This document shows, one piece after another, positions 16,357-27,050 of a stretch of 64,000 nucleotides of DNA. The stretch covers positions 1 to 64,000 of the forward strand of contig NZ_JYLF01000001.1 of NCBI RefSeq assembly GCF_001043055.1, in the 5' to 3' direction. The DNA is from Pseudomonas weihenstephanensis. Lineage in GTDB: Bacteria > Pseudomonadota > Gammaproteobacteria > Pseudomonadales > Pseudomonadaceae. Under the pieces are notes generated by a model. That model did not search any database, was not told where the DNA came from, and saw nothing but the letters and a program-made list of their open reading frames with translations. The number at the start of each line of letters is the position of its first letter. Position 1 is the stretch's first letter. A program made the position numbers and the translations under genes.

Positions 16357-18462
16357 ATGGCTCGTACTACTCCGATTAATCGCTACCGTAACATCGGTAT
16401 CGTTGCTCACGTGGATGCTGGTAAAACCACCACCACCGAGCGCGTCCTTTTTTACACTGGCAAAAGTCACAAAATGGGCGAGGTGCATGATGGCGCCGCG
16501 ACCACAGACTGGATGGTTCAGGAGCAGGAGCGTGGTATTACCATTACTTCTGCTGCTATTACCGCCTTCTGGAAAGGTTCTGCCAAGCAGTACAAGGACG
16601 AGCACCGCTTCAACGTAATCGATACTCCGGGTCACGTAGACTTCACTATTGAAGTTGAGCGTTCCCTGCGTGTACTCGATGGTGCAGTTGTTGTTTTCTG
16701 CGGCACGTCGGGTGTTGAGCCTCAGTCGGAAACCGTATGGCGTCAAGCCAACAAATACGGTGTTCCACGTCTTGTTTACGTAAACAAGATGGACCGTGCA
16801 GGTGCAAACTTCCTGCGTGTGATCGAGCAGATCAAAAAGCGTCTGGGTCACACTCCGGTGCCTATCCAGCTCGCTATCGGTTCTGAAGACAACTTCCAGG
16901 GTCAGATTGATCTGATCAACATGGAAGCTGTGTACTGGAACGATGCTGACAAAGGTATGGTTCCTGTTCGTAAGCCTATCCCTGCTGAACTGCAGGAACT
17001 GGCTGACGAATGGCGCGACAACATGGTCCAGGCTGCTGCCGAAGCCAATGAAGAGCTGATGAACAAGTACCTCGAAGGTGAAGAATTCACCATCGAAGAA
17101 ATCAAGGCGGCTCTGCGTCAGCGTACTATCGCTGGTGAGATCGTCTTGGCTGTTTGCGGTTCTTCCTTCAAGAACAAGGGTGTTCCCCTGGTTCTCGACG
17201 CCGTTATCGACTTCTTGCCTGCGCCAACCGATATTCCTGCCATCAAGGGTACTGACCCGGATGACGAGACTATCGAGCTGGAGCGTCATGCAGACGACAA
17301 CGAGCCGTTCTCGGCATTGGCGTTCAAGATCGCGACTGACCCATTCGTGGGTACTTTGACCTTTGTTCGAGTTTACTCGGGCGTGTTGAACTCCGGTGAC
17401 GGCGTAATCAACTCGGTTAAAGGCAAGAAAGAGCGTGTGGGTCGTATGGTGCAAATGCACGCAAACGCCCGTGAAGAAATCAAGGAAGTACGCGCTGGTG
17501 ACATCGCGGCCTTGATCGGCATGAAGGACGTCACCACGGGTGAGACTTTGTGCAACGCTGACAAGCCAATCATTCTGGTTCGTATGGACTTCCCGGAGCC
17601 GGTTATTTCGGTTGCCGTTGAGCCGAAGACCAAGGATGACCAGGAAAAAATGGGTGTCGCTCTGGGCAAGCTTGCTCAGGAAGATCCATCTTTCCGCGTA
17701 AAAACTGATGAAGAAACTGGTCAAACGATCATTTCTGGCATGGGCGAGCTGCACTTGGACATCCTGGTTGACCGGATGCGCCGTGAGTTCAACGTCGAAG
17801 CTAACATCGGTAAGCCTCAGGTTTCGTATCGTGAGCGCATCACGAAGAGCTGTGAGATCGAAGGCAAGTTCGTTCGCCAGTCCGGCGGTCGTGGCCAGTT
17901 TGGTCACTGCTGGATCCGTTTTGCTCCTGCTGACGAAGGTCAGGAAGGTCTGCAATTCGTGAACGAAGTGGTAGGTGGTGTGGTTCCTAAGGAATACATC
18001 CCGGCTATCCAGAAGGGTATCGAAGAGCAGATGAAGAACGGTGTTGTTGCCGGTTATCCGCTGATCGGCCTGAAGGCTACCGTGTTTGATGGTTCTTACC
18101 ACGACGTCGACTCCAACGAGATGGCGTTTAAGGTGGCTGCTTCCATGGCTACCAAGCAATTGGCCTCCAAAGGTGGCGGTGAGTTGCTTGAGCCGATCAT
18201 GGCGGTAGAGGTTGTTACACCTGAAGACTATATGGGTGACGTGATGGGCGACTTGAATCGTCGTCGCGGCATGATCCAGGGTATGGAAGATACGGTCTCC
18301 GGCAAAGTAATTCGTGCTGAAGTGCCGTTGGGTGAAATGTTCGGTTATGCGACCGACGTTCGTTCCATGTCTCAGGGTCGCGCAAGCTACTCTATGGAAT
18401 TCAAAAAATACGATACAGCGCCGTCGCACATCGTCGAAGCTGTTACTAAAAAACAAGGCTGA
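16357..18462 (+). CDS. fusA: Elongation factor G
   Basis: EF-G is the GTPase that drives translocation on the ribosome and, with RRF, ribosome recycling. The 701-residue protein has the P-loop [15 protein letters not shown], switch [10 protein letters not shown] and the guanine motif NKMD. Domains II-V follow, ending with the domain V sequence [23 protein letters not shown]. Pseudomonas often carries a second EF-G elsewhere; by position in the str operon this is the first copy (fusA1). The tuf gene follows after 35 bases. Confidence 0.98.
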   Translation: MARTTPINRYRNIGIVAHVDAGKTTTTERVLFYTGKSHKMGEVHDGAATTDWMVQEQERGITITSAAITAFWKGSAKQYKDEHRFNVIDTPGHVDFTIEVERSLRVLDGAVVVFCGTSGVEPQSETVWRQANKYGVPRLVYVNKMDRAGANFLRVIEQIKKRLGHTPVPIQLAIGSEDNFQGQIDLINMEAVYWNDADKGMVPVRKPIPAELQELADEWRDNMVQAAAEANEELMNKYLEGEEFTIEEIKAALRQRTIAGEIVLAVCGSSFKNKGVPLVLDAVIDFLPAPTDIPAIKGTDPDDETIELERHADDNEPFSALAFKIATDPFVGTLTFVRVYSGVLNSGDGVINSVKGKKERVGRMVQMHANAREEIKEVRAGDIAALIGMKDVTTGETLCNADKPIILVRMDFPEPVISVAVEPKTKDDQEKMGVALGKLAQEDPSFRVKTDEETGQTIISGMGELHLDILVDRMRREFNVEANIGKPQVSYRERITKSCEIEGKFVRQSGGRGQFGHCWIRFAPADEGQEGLQFVNEVVGGVVPKEYIPAIQKGIEEQMKNGVVAGYPLIGLKATVFDGSYHDVDSNEMAFKVAASMATKQLASKGGGELLEPIMAVEVVTPEDYMGDVMGDLNRRRGMIQGMEDTVSGKVIRAEVPLGEMFGYATDVRSMSQGRASYSMEFKKYDTAPSHIVEAVTKKQG

Positions 18463-18497
18463 TTTAGTTCAGTCCTTTAGGCAAGGAGTTAATTGTC

Positions 18498-19691
18498 GTG
18501 GCTAAAGAAAAATTTGATCGTTCCCTACCGCACGTCAACGTTGGCACTATTGGTCACGTTGACCATGGTAAAACCACGCTGACTGCAGCTCTGACTCGTG
18601 TTTGCTCCGAAGTTTTCGGTTCTGCAATCGTTGACTTCGATAAAATCGACAGCGCGCCAGAAGAAAAAGCTCGTGGTATCACCATCAACACTGCGCACGT
18701 TGAATACAACTCGCTGATCCGTCACTACGCTCACGTTGACTGCCCAGGTCACGCTGACTATGTGAAGAACATGATCACCGGTGCTGCACAGATGGACGGC
18801 GCTATCCTGGTTTGTTCGGCCGCTGATGGTCCGATGCCACAAACCCGTGAGCACATCCTGCTGTCCCGTCAGGTTGGCGTTCCGTACATCGTGGTTTTCC
18901 TGAACAAGGCTGACCTGGTAGACGACGCTGAGCTGCTGGAACTGGTTGAGATGGAAGTTCGTGACCTGCTGTCGACTTACGACTTCCCGGGCGACGATAC
19001 TCCGATCATCATCGGTTCTGCTCGTATGGCGCTGGAAGGCAAAGACGACAACGAAATGGGCACCACTGCCGTTCGTAAACTGGTAGAGGTTCTGGATTCT
19101 TACATTCCAGATCCAGTTCGCGTTATCGACAAGCCGTTCCTGATGCCAATCGAGGACGTATTCTCGATCTCTGGTCGCGGTACTGTTGTGACTGGTCGTA
19201 TCGAGCGCGGTATCGTTCGCGTTCAAGATCCGCTGGAAATCGTTGGTCTGCGTGACACGACTGTTACCACTTGCACCGGCGTTGAAATGTTCCGCAAGCT
19301 GCTTGACGAAGGTCGTGCAGGCGAGAACTGCGGCGTTCTGTTGCGTGGCACCAAGCGTGACGACGTTGAGCGTGGCCAGGTTCTGGTTAAGCCAGGTTCG
19401 GTTAAGCCGCACACCAAGTTCGAAGCAGAAGTTTATGTTTTGAGCAAGGAAGAAGGCGGTCGTCACACTCCGTTCTTCAAAGGCTACCGTCCTCAGTTCT
19501 ACTTCCGTACAACTGACGTAACTGGTAACTGCGAACTGCCGGAAGGCGTTGAGATGGTAATGCCAGGCGACAACATCAAAATGGTTGTCACCCTGATCAA
19601 AACTATCGCAATGGAAGACGGTCTGCGTTTCGCAATCCGTGAAGGCGGTCGTACTGTAGGCGCTGGCGTTGTAGCCAAAATCATCGAGTAA
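18498..19691 (+). CDS. tuf: Elongation factor Tu
   Basis: EF-Tu carries aminoacyl-tRNA to the ribosome as a GTP complex. The 397-residue protein shows [30 protein letters not shown] and the C-terminal [24 protein letters not shown] region. It starts with GTG 17 bases after the previous gene's ribosome site region. The N-terminal part ([29 protein letters not shown]) is the fluorescens/syringae form rather than the P. aeruginosa form, as far as I recall. It is the only tuf in the window; the second copy expected between tRNA-Thr and tRNA-Trp is absent. Confidence 0.98.
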   Translation: MAKEKFDRSLPHVNVGTIGHVDHGKTTLTAALTRVCSEVFGSAIVDFDKIDSAPEEKARGITINTAHVEYNSLIRHYAHVDCPGHADYVKNMITGAAQMDGAILVCSAADGPMPQTREHILLSRQVGVPYIVVFLNKADLVDDAELLELVEMEVRDLLSTYDFPGDDTPIIIGSARMALEGKDDNEMGTTAVRKLVEVLDSYIPDPVRVIDKPFLMPIEDVFSISGRGTVVTGRIERGIVRVQDPLEIVGLRDTTVTTCTGVEMFRKLLDEGRAGENCGVLLRGTKRDDVERGQVLVKPGSVKPHTKFEAEVYVLSKEEGGRHTPFFKGYRPQFYFRTTDVTGNCELPEGVEMVMPGDNIKMVVTLIKTIAMEDGLRFAIREGGRTVGAGVVAKIIE

Positions 19692-19704
19692 TCGATGATC
19701 GCTT

Positions 19705-19737
19705 AAAAAGGCCCCCGCTCAGCGGGGGCTTTTTTTA
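19705..19737 (+). terminator. Strong terminator of the str operon
   Basis: GCCCCCGC (19711-19718) and GCGGGGGC (19722-19729) enclose TCA, with an A-run before and seven T after. It ends the str operon just upstream of the S10 operon promoter. Confidence 0.92.
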
Positions 19738-19742
19738 TTGAG

Positions 19743-19771
19743 TTGACACCCTGTTGGGCCGTCTATAGAAT
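19743..19771 (+). promoter_or_regulatory. S10 operon promoter
   Basis: TTGACA (19743-19748) and TAGAAT (19766-19771) are 17 bases apart, a near-ideal sigma-70 promoter. Transcription would begin near 19778, leaving a leader of about 56 bases before rpsJ. That is much shorter than the enteric S10 leader on which L4 acts. Confidence 0.8.
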
Positions 19772-19833
19772 TGCGCCTCCTTTTAACGGGCGTATTGCGC
19801 TCGGTGGGAATAGCAATCGGAGTCTGAAATCCA

Positions 19834-20145
19834 ATGCAAAATCAGCAAATCCGTATCAGGTTGAAGGCTTTTGACCATCGCCTGATCGACCAATCAACCC
19901 AGGAAATCGTGGAAACCGCGAAACGTACTGGTGCTCAGGTTCGTGGTCCAATTCCACTGCCTACTCGTAAAGAGCGGTTCACCGTTCTGGTCTCTCCGCA
20001 CGTTAACAAAGACGCGCGTGACCAGTACGAGATCCGTACTCATAAGCGCGTACTGGACATCGTCCAGCCAACGGATAAAACCGTTGACGCTCTTATGAAG
20101 CTAGATCTGGCGGCCGGTGTGGAAGTACAGATCAGCCTCGGCTAA
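19834..20145 (+). CDS. rpsJ: 30S ribosomal protein S10 / NusE
   Basis: S10 is a head protein of the 30S subunit and, as NusE, joins NusB in antitermination complexes. The 103-residue protein is standard: [30 protein letters not shown] in the N-terminal half and the [20 protein letters not shown] loop. It is the first gene of the S10 operon. Its partner NusB is encoded near the other end of this window. Confidence 0.97.
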
Positions 20146-20226
20146 GACTTGGGTCTTAGTCGTGTAACGCTCTGAAATGGGCGGCCATAGCGGGTGAAAG
20201 CCCCGTACACTCATGAGGTTTACAAC

Positions 20227-20862
20227 ATGACTATTGGTGTAGTCGGTCGTAAATGCGGTATGACCCGTATTTTCACCGAAGAAGGTGTCTCCATTCCGGT
20301 CACGGTCATTGAGATCGAGCCGAATCGCGTCACCCAGTTCAAAACTGAAGAAACCGATGGCTATCGTGCAGTGCAAGTCACTGTCGGCGAGCGTCGCGCT
20401 TCGCGTGTAACTGCTGCTCAGGCGGGTCACTTCGCTAAAGCAAACGTTGCAGCCGGTCGTACCGTAATGGAATTCCGTCTTGAAGAAGGCGAGTACCAGG
20501 CAGGCGATCTGATCAACGCTGAAATCTTCACCGCAGGTCAGATGGTCGATGTGACCGGTCAGTCCAAAGGTAAAGGCTTCCAGGGTACGATCAAGCGTTG
20601 GAATTTCCGTGGCCAAGATAACACTCACGGTAACTCCGTTTCCCACCGCGTCCCGGGCTCTATTGGCCAGTGCCAGACTCCTGGTCGTGTATTCAAGGGC
20701 AAAAAAATGTCCGGTCATATGGGCGCTGAGCGCGTGACCGTGCAGTCCCTCGAAGTAGTGCGCGTCGACGCTGAACGCAATCTGTTGTTGGTCAAGGGTG
20801 CTGTTCCTGGCGCTACTGGCGGCAACCTGGTTGTACGTCCAGCGGCCAAGGCTCGCGGTTAA
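20227..20862 (+). CDS. rplC: 50S ribosomal protein L3
   Basis: L3 is an early assembly protein whose extended loop reaches the peptidyl transferase centre. The 211-residue protein starts [20 protein letters not shown] and contains the loop [16 protein letters not shown]-like segment (here [17 protein letters not shown]) with [24 protein letters not shown] 20227 is chosen; the longer frame from 20194 uses a GTG with no support and would add 11 atypical residues. Confidence 0.97.
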   Translation: MTIGVVGRKCGMTRIFTEEGVSIPVTVIEIEPNRVTQFKTEETDGYRAVQVTVGERRASRVTAAQAGHFAKANVAAGRTVMEFRLEEGEYQAGDLINAEIFTAGQMVDVTGQSKGKGFQGTIKRWNFRGQDNTHGNSVSHRVPGSIGQCQTPGRVFKGKKMSGHMGAERVTVQSLEVVRVDAERNLLLVKGAVPGATGGNLVVRPAAKARG

Positions 20863-20874
20863 GGGGAAGCTGAC

Positions 20875-21477
20875 ATGCAATTAAATGTAAATGACGCTCA
20901 GGCGATCGAAGTTTCCGAACTGACGTTCGGCGGCGAGTTCAATGAGACGCTGGTTCACCAAGCAGTCGTGGCCTACATGGCCGGCGGCCGTCAAGGTAGC
21001 AAACAGCAAAAGACCCGTTCCGACGTTCGTGGTGGCGGTAAGCGCCCTTGGCGTCAGAAAGGTACTGGCCGTGCTCGTGCCGGTACTATCCGTAGCCCTA
21101 TCTGGCGTGGCGGTGGTACCACTTTCGCAGCTCGCCCACAGGATCACTCTCAGAAGCTGAACAAGAAGATGTACCGCGCAGCAATGCGCTCCATCCTTGC
21201 TGAGCTGGTGCGTACTGATCGTCTGGTCGTGGTTCAGGACTTCGCTGTTGAAGCGCCGAAAACCAAAGATCTGCTGAACAAACTGAATGGCATGGGTCTG
21301 ACTGATGTCCTGATCGTGTCTGAAGTTGTTGATCAGAACCTGTACCTTGCTGCTCGTAACCTGCCACACGTTGATGTTCGTGACGTGCAAGGTTCCGATC
21401 CAGTTAGTCTGATCGCATACGACAAGGTGTTGATCACCGTGTCGGCCGTGAAGAAATTCGAGGAGCTGCTGGGATGA
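20875..21477 (+). CDS. rplD: 50S ribosomal protein L4
   Basis: L4 lines the nascent peptide tunnel with its extended loop ([29 protein letters not shown] cut into segments around residues 44-72). In E. coli it also represses the S10 operon. At 200 residues it is of normal size. The residues at the tunnel tip where macrolide resistance mutations occur look wild type. Its last four bases overlap the rplW start. Confidence 0.97.
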   Translation: MQLNVNDAQAIEVSELTFGGEFNETLVHQAVVAYMAGGRQGSKQQKTRSDVRGGGKRPWRQKGTGRARAGTIRSPIWRGGGTTFAARPQDHSQKLNKKMYRAAMRSILAELVRTDRLVVVQDFAVEAPKTKDLLNKLNGMGLTDVLIVSEVVDQNLYLAARNLPHVDVRDVQGSDPVSLIAYDKVLITVSAVKKFEELLG

Positions 21478-21773
21478 ACCAGGAACGCGTATTTAAAGTT
21501 CTGCTTGGCCCGCACGTTTCCGAGAAGGCTACGGTTCTGGCAGACAAGAAAGGCCAGTTCGTTTTCAAGGTTGCTACTGATGCAACCAAGCTGGAAATCA
21601 AGAAGGCCGTCGAAAGCCTGTTCAGCGTGAAAGTTGAGCGTGTTACTACCCTGAATGTTCTGGGTAAGAGCAAGCGCACCGCTCGCGGCGTGGGCAAGCG
21701 TAATGACTGGAAGAAGGCAGTAATCTCCCTTCAGCCAGGCCAAGATCTCGATTTCAGCAGCAGTGCTGAGTAA
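21474..21773 (+). CDS. rplW: 50S ribosomal protein L23
   Basis: L23 lies at the tunnel exit and is the docking site for trigger factor and SRP. The 99-residue protein has [15 protein letters not shown] and [21 protein letters not shown]. The start ATGA overlaps the stop of rplD by four bases, so the pair is translationally coupled. rplB follows 14 bases later. Confidence 0.96.
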   Translation: MNQERVFKVLLGPHVSEKATVLADKKGQFVFKVATDATKLEIKKAVESLFSVKVERVTTLNVLGKSKRTARGVGKRNDWKKAVISLQPGQDLDFSSSAE

Positions 21774-21787
21774 GGAAGGGGTGCATC

Positions 21788-22612
21788 ATGGCAATCGTTA
21801 AATGCAAACCGACTTCCCCTGGCCGCCGTCATGTGGTCAAGGTGGTCAACCAGGAGCTGCATAAAGGCGCTCCTCACGCACCGCTGCTCGAGAAAAAATC
21901 GAAGTCTGGTGGTCGTAACAATAATGGCCGTATTACCACGCGTCACATTGGTGGTGGTCATAAGCAGCATTACCGTATGGTCGACTTCCGTCGCAACGAC
22001 AAAGATGGCATCCCAGCCACTGTTGAGCGTATCGAATACGATCCAAACCGTACTGCTCACATTGCTCTTATGTTGTACGCAGACGGCGAACGCCGTTACA
22101 TCGTCGCCCCTAAAGGCGTGAGCGCTGGCGACCAGCTGATTTCGGGTGCTTTGGCTCCGATCAAGCCAGGTAACCAGCTGCAACTGCGCAGCATTCCAGT
22201 TGGTAGCACCGTACACGGCATCGAATTGAAGCCGGGCAAAGGCGCACAGATCGCACGTTCCGCTGGTGCTTCGGCTCAGCTGGTCGCTCGTGATGGTGTC
22301 TACGTGACCCTGCGTCTGCGTTCCGGTGAAATGCGTAAAGTATTGGCTGAATGCCGTGCAACGCTGGGCGAAGTCTCGAACTCCGAGCACAGCCTGCGTT
22401 CGCTGGGTAAAGCTGGTGCCAAACGCTGGCGTGGCGTTCGCCCAACCGTTCGTGGTGTTGCCATGAACCCGGTTGACCACCCACATGGTGGTGGTGAAGG
22501 TCGTACCTCTGGTGGTCGTCATCCGGTATCGCCATGGGGCTTCCCGACTAAGGGCGCGAAGACTCGTGGTAATAAGCGTACCGACAAAATGATCGTCCGT
22601 CGTCGCAAGTAA
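21788..22612 (+). CDS. rplB: 50S ribosomal protein L2
   Basis: L2 is required for subunit joining and supports the peptidyl transferase centre. The 274-residue protein shows the N-terminal basic region, the SH3-like core and the C-terminal motif [18 protein letters not shown], with the conserved histidine close to the active centre. It ends in [17 protein letters not shown]. Seventeen bases separate it from rpsS. Confidence 0.98.
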   Translation: MAIVKCKPTSPGRRHVVKVVNQELHKGAPHAPLLEKKSKSGGRNNNGRITTRHIGGGHKQHYRMVDFRRNDKDGIPATVERIEYDPNRTAHIALMLYADGERRYIVAPKGVSAGDQLISGALAPIKPGNQLQLRSIPVGSTVHGIELKPGKGAQIARSAGASAQLVARDGVYVTLRLRSGEMRKVLAECRATLGEVSNSEHSLRSLGKAGAKRWRGVRPTVRGVAMNPVDHPHGGGEGRTSGGRHPVSPWGFPTKGAKTRGNKRTDKMIVRRRK

Positions 22613-22628
22613 ATAGAGGGATACGACA

Positions 22629-22904
22629 GTGCCACGTTCTCTGAAAAAAGGTCCTTTTATTGATCTTCACCTACTGAAGAAGATCGAAGTGGCGGCGGAA
22701 AAGAATGATCGCAAACCGGTGAAAACCTGGTCGCGTCGTTCGATGATCCTGCCGCAAATGGTCGGTCTGACCATCGCTGTGCATAACGGTCGTCTTCATG
22801 TCCCAGTTCTTGTGAACGAAGACATGGTTGGCCATAAACTAGGCGAGTTTGCCGGTACCCGCACTTATCGTGGGCACGTGGCAGACAAGAAAGCCAAGCG
22901 TTAA
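22629..22904 (+). CDS. rpsS: 30S ribosomal protein S19
   Basis: S19 binds the 30S head next to S13. The 91-residue protein shows [39 protein letters not shown] and [10 protein letters not shown], all standard. The start codon is GTG, with a gag-like site just upstream. rplV begins 13 bases after the stop. Confidence 0.97.
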   Translation: MPRSLKKGPFIDLHLLKKIEVAAEKNDRKPVKTWSRRSMILPQMVGLTIAVHNGRLHVPVLVNEDMVGHKLGEFAGTRTYRGHVADKKAKR

Positions 22905-22917
22905 GGGGTAAGGAACG

Positions 22918-23250
22918 ATGGAAGTAGCCGCTAAGTTGTCGGGCGCTCGAATCTCCGCCCAGAAAGCCCGCTTGGTCGCCGACCAGATCCGCGGGAAGAA
23001 GGTGGGCGAAGCGCTCAACCTGTTGGCTTTCAGCAACAAGAAAGCCGCCGAGATCATCAAGAAAGTGCTGGAGTCGGCCGTAGCCAACGCCGAGCATAAC
23101 GAAGGCGCAGACGTTGACGACTTGAAAGTCGCCACCGTTTTCGTCAACGAAGGGCGTTCGCTGAAGCGCATCATGCCGCGTGCCAAAGGCCGCGCTGATC
23201 GCATCGTCAAGCGGTCTTGCCATATCACTGTCAAGGTTGCTGACAAGTAA
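22918..23250 (+). CDS. rplV: 50S ribosomal protein L22
   Basis: L22 spans the large subunit and narrows the peptide tunnel with its beta hairpin. The 110-residue protein has [40 protein letters not shown] and the hairpin region [22 protein letters not shown]. Length and sequence are typical. rpsC begins 13 bases downstream. Confidence 0.97.
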
Positions 23251-23263
23251 CGGAGTCGAAGAG

Positions 23264-23950
23264 ATGGGTCAGAAAGTACATCCCATTGGCATTCGCCTGG
23301 GAATCGTCAAGGAGCACACCTCCGTCTGGTACGCAGACGGCCGGACTTATGCGGACTATTTGTTCGCTGATCTGAAGGTGCGTGAATACCTCCAAGACAA
23401 ACTAAAAAGCGCGTCCGTAAGCCGTATCGATATCCATCGTCCGGCCCAAACTGCACGTATCACCATCCACACTGCTCGTCCAGGTATCGTTATCGGGAAG
23501 AAAGGTGAAGATGTTGAGAAACTGCGTCAGGACCTGACCAAGCAAATGGGTGTGCCTGTGCACATCAATATCGAAGAGATCCGCAAGCCGGAACTTGACG
23601 GTATGCTGGTTGCGCAGAGCGTAGCTCAGCAGCTGGAGCGTCGTGTAATGTTCCGTCGCGCGATGAAACGCGCTGTACAGAACGCTATGCGCATTGGTGC
23701 CAAAGGCATCAAAATCCAAGTGAGCGGTCGTCTCGGCGGTGCTGAAATCGCACGTACTGAATGGTATCGCGAAGGTCGTGTGCCATTGCACACCCTGCGT
23801 GCCGACATCGACTATGCCAACTACGAAGCTCACACCACTTATGGTGTGATCGGTGTAAAGGTTTGGATCTTCAAAGGCGAAGTAATTGGTGGTCGCCAAG
23901 AAGAGCTGAAGCCACAAGCACCAGCGCCTCGTAAAAAAGCTGCTAAGTAA
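23264..23950 (+). CDS. rpsC: 30S ribosomal protein S3
   Basis: S3 forms part of the mRNA entry tunnel and its helicase activity. The 228-residue protein has an N-terminal KH domain with the [17 protein letters not shown] loop, then the C-terminal domain with [27 protein letters not shown] 23264 ([14 protein letters not shown]) is the family start; a longer frame from 23180 lies inside rplV. Confidence 0.97.
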
Positions 23951-23962
23951 GGGGTACGCCAA

Positions 23963-24376
23963 ATGTTACAACCTAAGCGTACGAAGTTCCGCAAGCAGAT
24001 GACAGGCCACAACCGTGGCTTGGCATTGCGCGGTAGCAAAGTCAGCTTCGGCGAGTTCGCGCTGAAGTCTGTTGCTCGTGGTCGTCTCACCGCTCGTCAG
24101 ATCGAATCAGCGCGTCGTGCACTGACCCGTCACGTTAAGCGTGGCGGTAAGATCTGGATCCGTGTATTCCCGGACAAGCCAGTTACCAAAAAGCCACTCG
24201 AAGTTCGAATGGGTAAAGGTAAGGGTAACGTGGAATATTGGGTTGCCCAGATTCAGCCAGGCAAAGTCCTGTATGAAATCGAGGGTGTTACTGAAGAGCT
24301 GGCGCGTGAGGCTTTCGCCCTGGCTGCTGCAAAGCTGCCGCTCGCCACCTCCTTTGTTAAACGGACGGTGATGTGA
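23963..24376 (+). CDS. rplP: 50S ribosomal protein L16
   Basis: L16 binds near the A-site finger and helps accommodate tRNA. The 137-residue protein starts [19 protein letters not shown] and carries [20 protein letters not shown] and [19 protein letters not shown]. The last base of its stop codon is the first of the rpmC start. Confidence 0.97.
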
Positions 24377-24567
24377 TGAAAGCGAATGAACTTCGTGAAA
24401 AATCCGCACAGCAGCTGAACGAGCAATTGCTCGGCTTGCTGCGCGACCAGTTCAATCTGCGCATGCAGAAAGCAACTGGCCAGTTGGGGCAGTCGCATCT
24501 GCTCTCGCAAGTTAAGCGTGACATCGCTCGCGTGAAGACTGTGCTCAACCAGCAGGCAGGTAAGTAA
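24376..24567 (+). CDS. rpmC: 50S ribosomal protein L29
   Basis: L29 sits at the tunnel exit beside L23. The 63-residue protein is two antiparallel helices, with [19 protein letters not shown] and [20 protein letters not shown]. The ATG at 24376 overlaps the rplP stop by one base; a GTG three bases upstream is in frame but less likely. Confidence 0.95.
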
Positions 24568-24569
24568 TC

Positions 24570-24836
24570 ATGGCTGAAGCCGAAAAAACTGTCCGTACGC
24601 TGACTGGCCGTGTTGTCAGCGACAAGATGGACAAGACCATCACCGTTCTGATCGAGCGTCGCGTTAAGCACCCGATCTACGGTAAATACGTTAAGCGTTC
24701 GACTAAGCTGCACGCGCACGACGAAACCAATCAGTGCCACATCGGCGACAAAGTCACTATTCGTGAAACTCGTCCGCTGGCCAAGACTAAGTCTTGGGCA
24801 TTGGTTGATGTTCTCGAACGCGCTGTGGAAGTCTAA
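24570..24836 (+). CDS. rpsQ: 30S ribosomal protein S17
   Basis: S17 is a primary 16S rRNA-binding protein of the 30S body. The 88-residue OB-fold protein shows [31 protein letters not shown] and the [21 protein letters not shown] motif. It starts two bases after the rpmC stop. Confidence 0.97.
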   Translation: MAEAEKTVRTLTGRVVSDKMDKTITVLIERRVKHPIYGKYVKRSTKLHAHDETNQCHIGDKVTIRETRPLAKTKSWALVDVLERAVEV

Positions 24837-24859
24837 GGACTAGGGGTCGGAGAAATTAT

Positions 24860-25228
24860 ATGATTCAGACTCAATCCATGCTCGATGTGGCCGATAACAG
24901 CGGCGCACGCCGTGTTATGTGCATCAAGGTGCTGGGTGGCTCCCATCGTCGTTACGCTGGTATCGGTGACATCATCAAAGTTACCGTGAAGGAAGCAATT
25001 CCTCGCGGTAAAGTGAAAAAAGGCCAAGTGATGACTGCTGTTGTAGTCCGCACTCGTCACGGCGTACGTCGTGCAGATGGCTCCATTATCCGCTTTGATG
25101 GCAACGCTGCTGTTCTTCTGAACAACAAGCAAGAGCCGATCGGCACCCGTATCTTTGGGCCAGTGACCCGTGAGCTTCGTACTGAGAAGTTCATGAAGAT
25201 CGTCTCGCTCGCCCCAGAAGTGCTGTAA
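24860..25228 (+). CDS. rplN: 50S ribosomal protein L14
   Basis: L14 makes an intersubunit bridge and is the docking site of the silencing factor RsfS. The 122-residue protein begins [21 protein letters not shown] and contains [20 protein letters not shown] and [14 protein letters not shown]. In E. coli this is the first gene of the spc operon; here it is only 23 bases from rpsQ, with no promoter visible between them. Confidence 0.97.
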   Translation: MIQTQSMLDVADNSGARRVMCIKVLGGSHRRYAGIGDIIKVTVKEAIPRGKVKKGQVMTAVVVRTRHGVRRADGSIIRFDGNAAVLLNNKQEPIGTRIFGPVTRELRTEKFMKIVSLAPEVL

Positions 25229-25239
25229 GGAGATCCGAC

Positions 25240-25554
25240 ATGCAAAAGATTCGTCGTGACGACGAGATCATCGTGATCGCCGGCAAAGACAAAGGTAAGC
25301 GCGGTAAGGTGCTTAAGGTTCTCGCTAATAACCGTCTGGTTATTGGTGGTCTGAACCTGGTTAAGCGTCATACCAAGCCTAACCCGATGTCGGGCGTGCA
25401 GGGCGGTATCGTCGAGAAAGAAGCTCCACTGGACGCTTCTAACGTCGCCATCTTCAACGGCGAAACCAACAAGGCTGACCGCGTTGGTTTCAAAGTAGAA
25501 GAAGGCAAAAAAATTCGTGTCTTCAAGTCGACCCAAAAAGCGGTTGATGCTTGA
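25240..25554 (+). CDS. rplX: 50S ribosomal protein L24
   Basis: L24 starts assembly of the 50S subunit. The 104-residue protein has the KOW motif ([20 protein letters not shown]) near the N-terminus and the [22 protein letters not shown] segment after it. It sits 11 bases after rplN. Confidence 0.97.
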   Translation: MQKIRRDDEIIVIAGKDKGKRGKVLKVLANNRLVIGGLNLVKRHTKPNPMSGVQGGIVEKEAPLDASNVAIFNGETNKADRVGFKVEEGKKIRVFKSTQKAVDA

Positions 25555-25576
25555 ACACTGCTAGGTAGATAAGACC

Positions 25577-26116
25577 ATGGCACGACTAAAAGAGATTTAC
25601 CGGAAGGAAATCGCTCCGAAACTTAAGGAAGAACTTAAGCTTTCGAACGTGATGGAAGTTCCGCGCGTTACCAAAATCACCCTGAACATGGGTTTGGGCG
25701 AAGCGATCGGTGATAAAAAAATCATCGAGCACGCTGTAGCTGATTTGGAAAAGATCACGGGTCAAAAAGTTGTTGTGACCTACGCTCGCAAGTCCATCGC
25801 AGGCTTTAAAGTTCGCGAAGGCTGGCCGATCGGCGTCAAAGTAACTCTGCGCCGTGAGCGTATGTACGAATTCCTGGATCGTCTGCTGTCGATCTCCCTG
25901 CCTCGGGTACGCGACTTCCGCGGCCTGAATGCCAAGTCCTTCGATGGTCGTGGTAACTACAGCATGGGCGTAAAAGAGCAGATCATTTTCCCGGAAATCG
26001 ACTACGACAAAATCGATGCTCTCCGCGGTCTGGACATTACCCTGACCACCACTGCTCGAACGGATGATGAAGGTCGCGCCCTGTTGCGTGCTTTCAAATT
26101 CCCGTTCCGCAACTGA
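25577..26116 (+). CDS. rplE: 50S ribosomal protein L5
   Basis: L5 binds 5S rRNA and forms part of the central protuberance. The 179-residue protein has [37 protein letters not shown] and [23 protein letters not shown]. In E. coli the S8 repressor site overlaps the start region of the L5 gene; I did not test whether it is present here. rpsN follows after 12 bases. Confidence 0.97.
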   Translation: MARLKEIYRKEIAPKLKEELKLSNVMEVPRVTKITLNMGLGEAIGDKKIIEHAVADLEKITGQKVVVTYARKSIAGFKVREGWPIGVKVTLRRERMYEFLDRLLSISLPRVRDFRGLNAKSFDGRGNYSMGVKEQIIFPEIDYDKIDALRGLDITLTTTARTDDEGRALLRAFKFPFRN

Positions 26117-26128
26117 TTGGAGTAGACC

Positions 26129-26434
26129 ATGGCTAAGATGAGCATGAAAAACCGCGAGCTGAAGCGTCAGCTCACGGTTGCTAAGTTCGCCAAGAAGCGT
26201 GCTGAGCTGAAAGCTATCATCGTGGATCTGAACGCAAGTCCAGAAGCACGTTGGGAAGCTCAAGTTGCTCTGCAGAAGCAGCCACGTGATGCAAGCGCTG
26301 CGCGCATGCGTAACCGCTGCCGCTTGACTGGTCGTCCGCATGGTGTTTACCGCAAGTTCGGCCTGGGCCGTAACAAATTGCGTGAAGCAGCAATGCGTGG
26401 CGACGTACCAGGTCTGGTTAAAGCCAGCTGGTAA
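26129..26434 (+). CDS. rpsN: 30S ribosomal protein S14, zinc-independent form
   Basis: S14 completes the 30S head. The 101-residue form lacks the CXXC pairs of the short zinc-binding type, so it needs no zinc. The C-terminal signature [26 protein letters not shown] is present. It is followed by the largest gap inside the ribosomal cluster (211 bases), which holds a hairpin and a promoter-like sequence. Confidence 0.97.
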   Translation: MAKMSMKNRELKRQLTVAKFAKKRAELKAIIVDLNASPEARWEAQVALQKQPRDASAARMRNRCRLTGRPHGVYRKFGLGRNKLREAAMRGDVPGLVKASW

Positions 26435-26497
26435 GGCGAAACGGCAAAGTCGTCATTGTCAGGGTCGCAAGATCCTGACAGTCGGTGACCTTGAACA

Positions 26498-26530
26498 TGA
26501 ATCAAGCCCCTATTGGGGCTTGATTCATTT
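26498..26530 (+). terminator. Hairpin terminator inside the spc operon, after rpsN
   Basis: Perfect 13-base arms TGAATCAAGCCCC (26498-26510) and GGGGCTTGATTCA (26515-26527) enclose TATT, followed by TTT. The stem is very stable but the T-run is short, so termination may be partial. An rRNA-like anti-termination context could also let polymerase pass. Confidence 0.6.
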
Positions 26531-26548
26531 CTGGTGTGTGTCTAGAAT
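26520..26548 (+). promoter_or_regulatory. Internal promoter before rpsH
   Basis: TTGATT (26520-26525) and TAGAAT (26543-26548) are 17 bases apart. The -35 element lies inside the 3' arm of the hairpin that follows rpsN. Start would be near 26555, giving a leader of about 90 bases before rpsH. Confidence 0.55.
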
Positions 26549-26645
26549 GACCGGCTCGCCTGAGCCCGTGCTTTTTAGTTGCGTGTCACTCGGCGATAGT
26601 TGTAGCCGCAAGGCTAATTATTTTTGTAACAGGAGCGTCTAGCCC

Positions 26646-27038
26646 ATGAGTATGCAGGACCCGTTAGCGGACATGCTAACTCGAATCCGTAATGCCCAGA
26701 TGGCTGAAAAGTCCGTCGTAAGCATGCCATCTTCTACGTTGAAGGTAGCTGTAGCTAAAGTCCTGAAGGACGAAGGTTACATCGCGGATTATCAGATCAG
26801 CAGCGAAATCAAACCACTGCTGTCTATCGAGCTGAAGTACTTCGAAGGCCGTCCAGTCATCGAAGAAGTTAAGCGCGTTAGCCGTCCAGGCCTGCGTCAG
26901 TACAAGTCCTCCGATGATCTGCCAAAAGTTCGTGGCGGTCTCGGTGTGTCTATCGTCTCCACCAACAAAGGTGTGATGACGGATCGTGCTGCGCGCGCTG
27001 CCGGTGTCGGCGGCGAAGTTCTTTGCACTGTGTTCTAA
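26646..27038 (+). CDS. rpsH: 30S ribosomal protein S8
   Basis: S8 binds the central domain of 16S rRNA and in E. coli represses the spc operon. The 130-residue protein has [16 protein letters not shown], the [18 protein letters not shown] region and the C-terminal [20 protein letters not shown]. It begins a transcription segment of its own if the hairpin and promoter upstream are active. Confidence 0.97.
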   Translation: MSMQDPLADMLTRIRNAQMAEKSVVSMPSSTLKVAVAKVLKDEGYIADYQISSEIKPLLSIELKYFEGRPVIEEVKRVSRPGLRQYKSSDDLPKVRGGLGVSIVSTNKGVMTDRAARAAGVGGEVLCTVF

Positions 27039-27050
27039 GGGGGGATAAGC

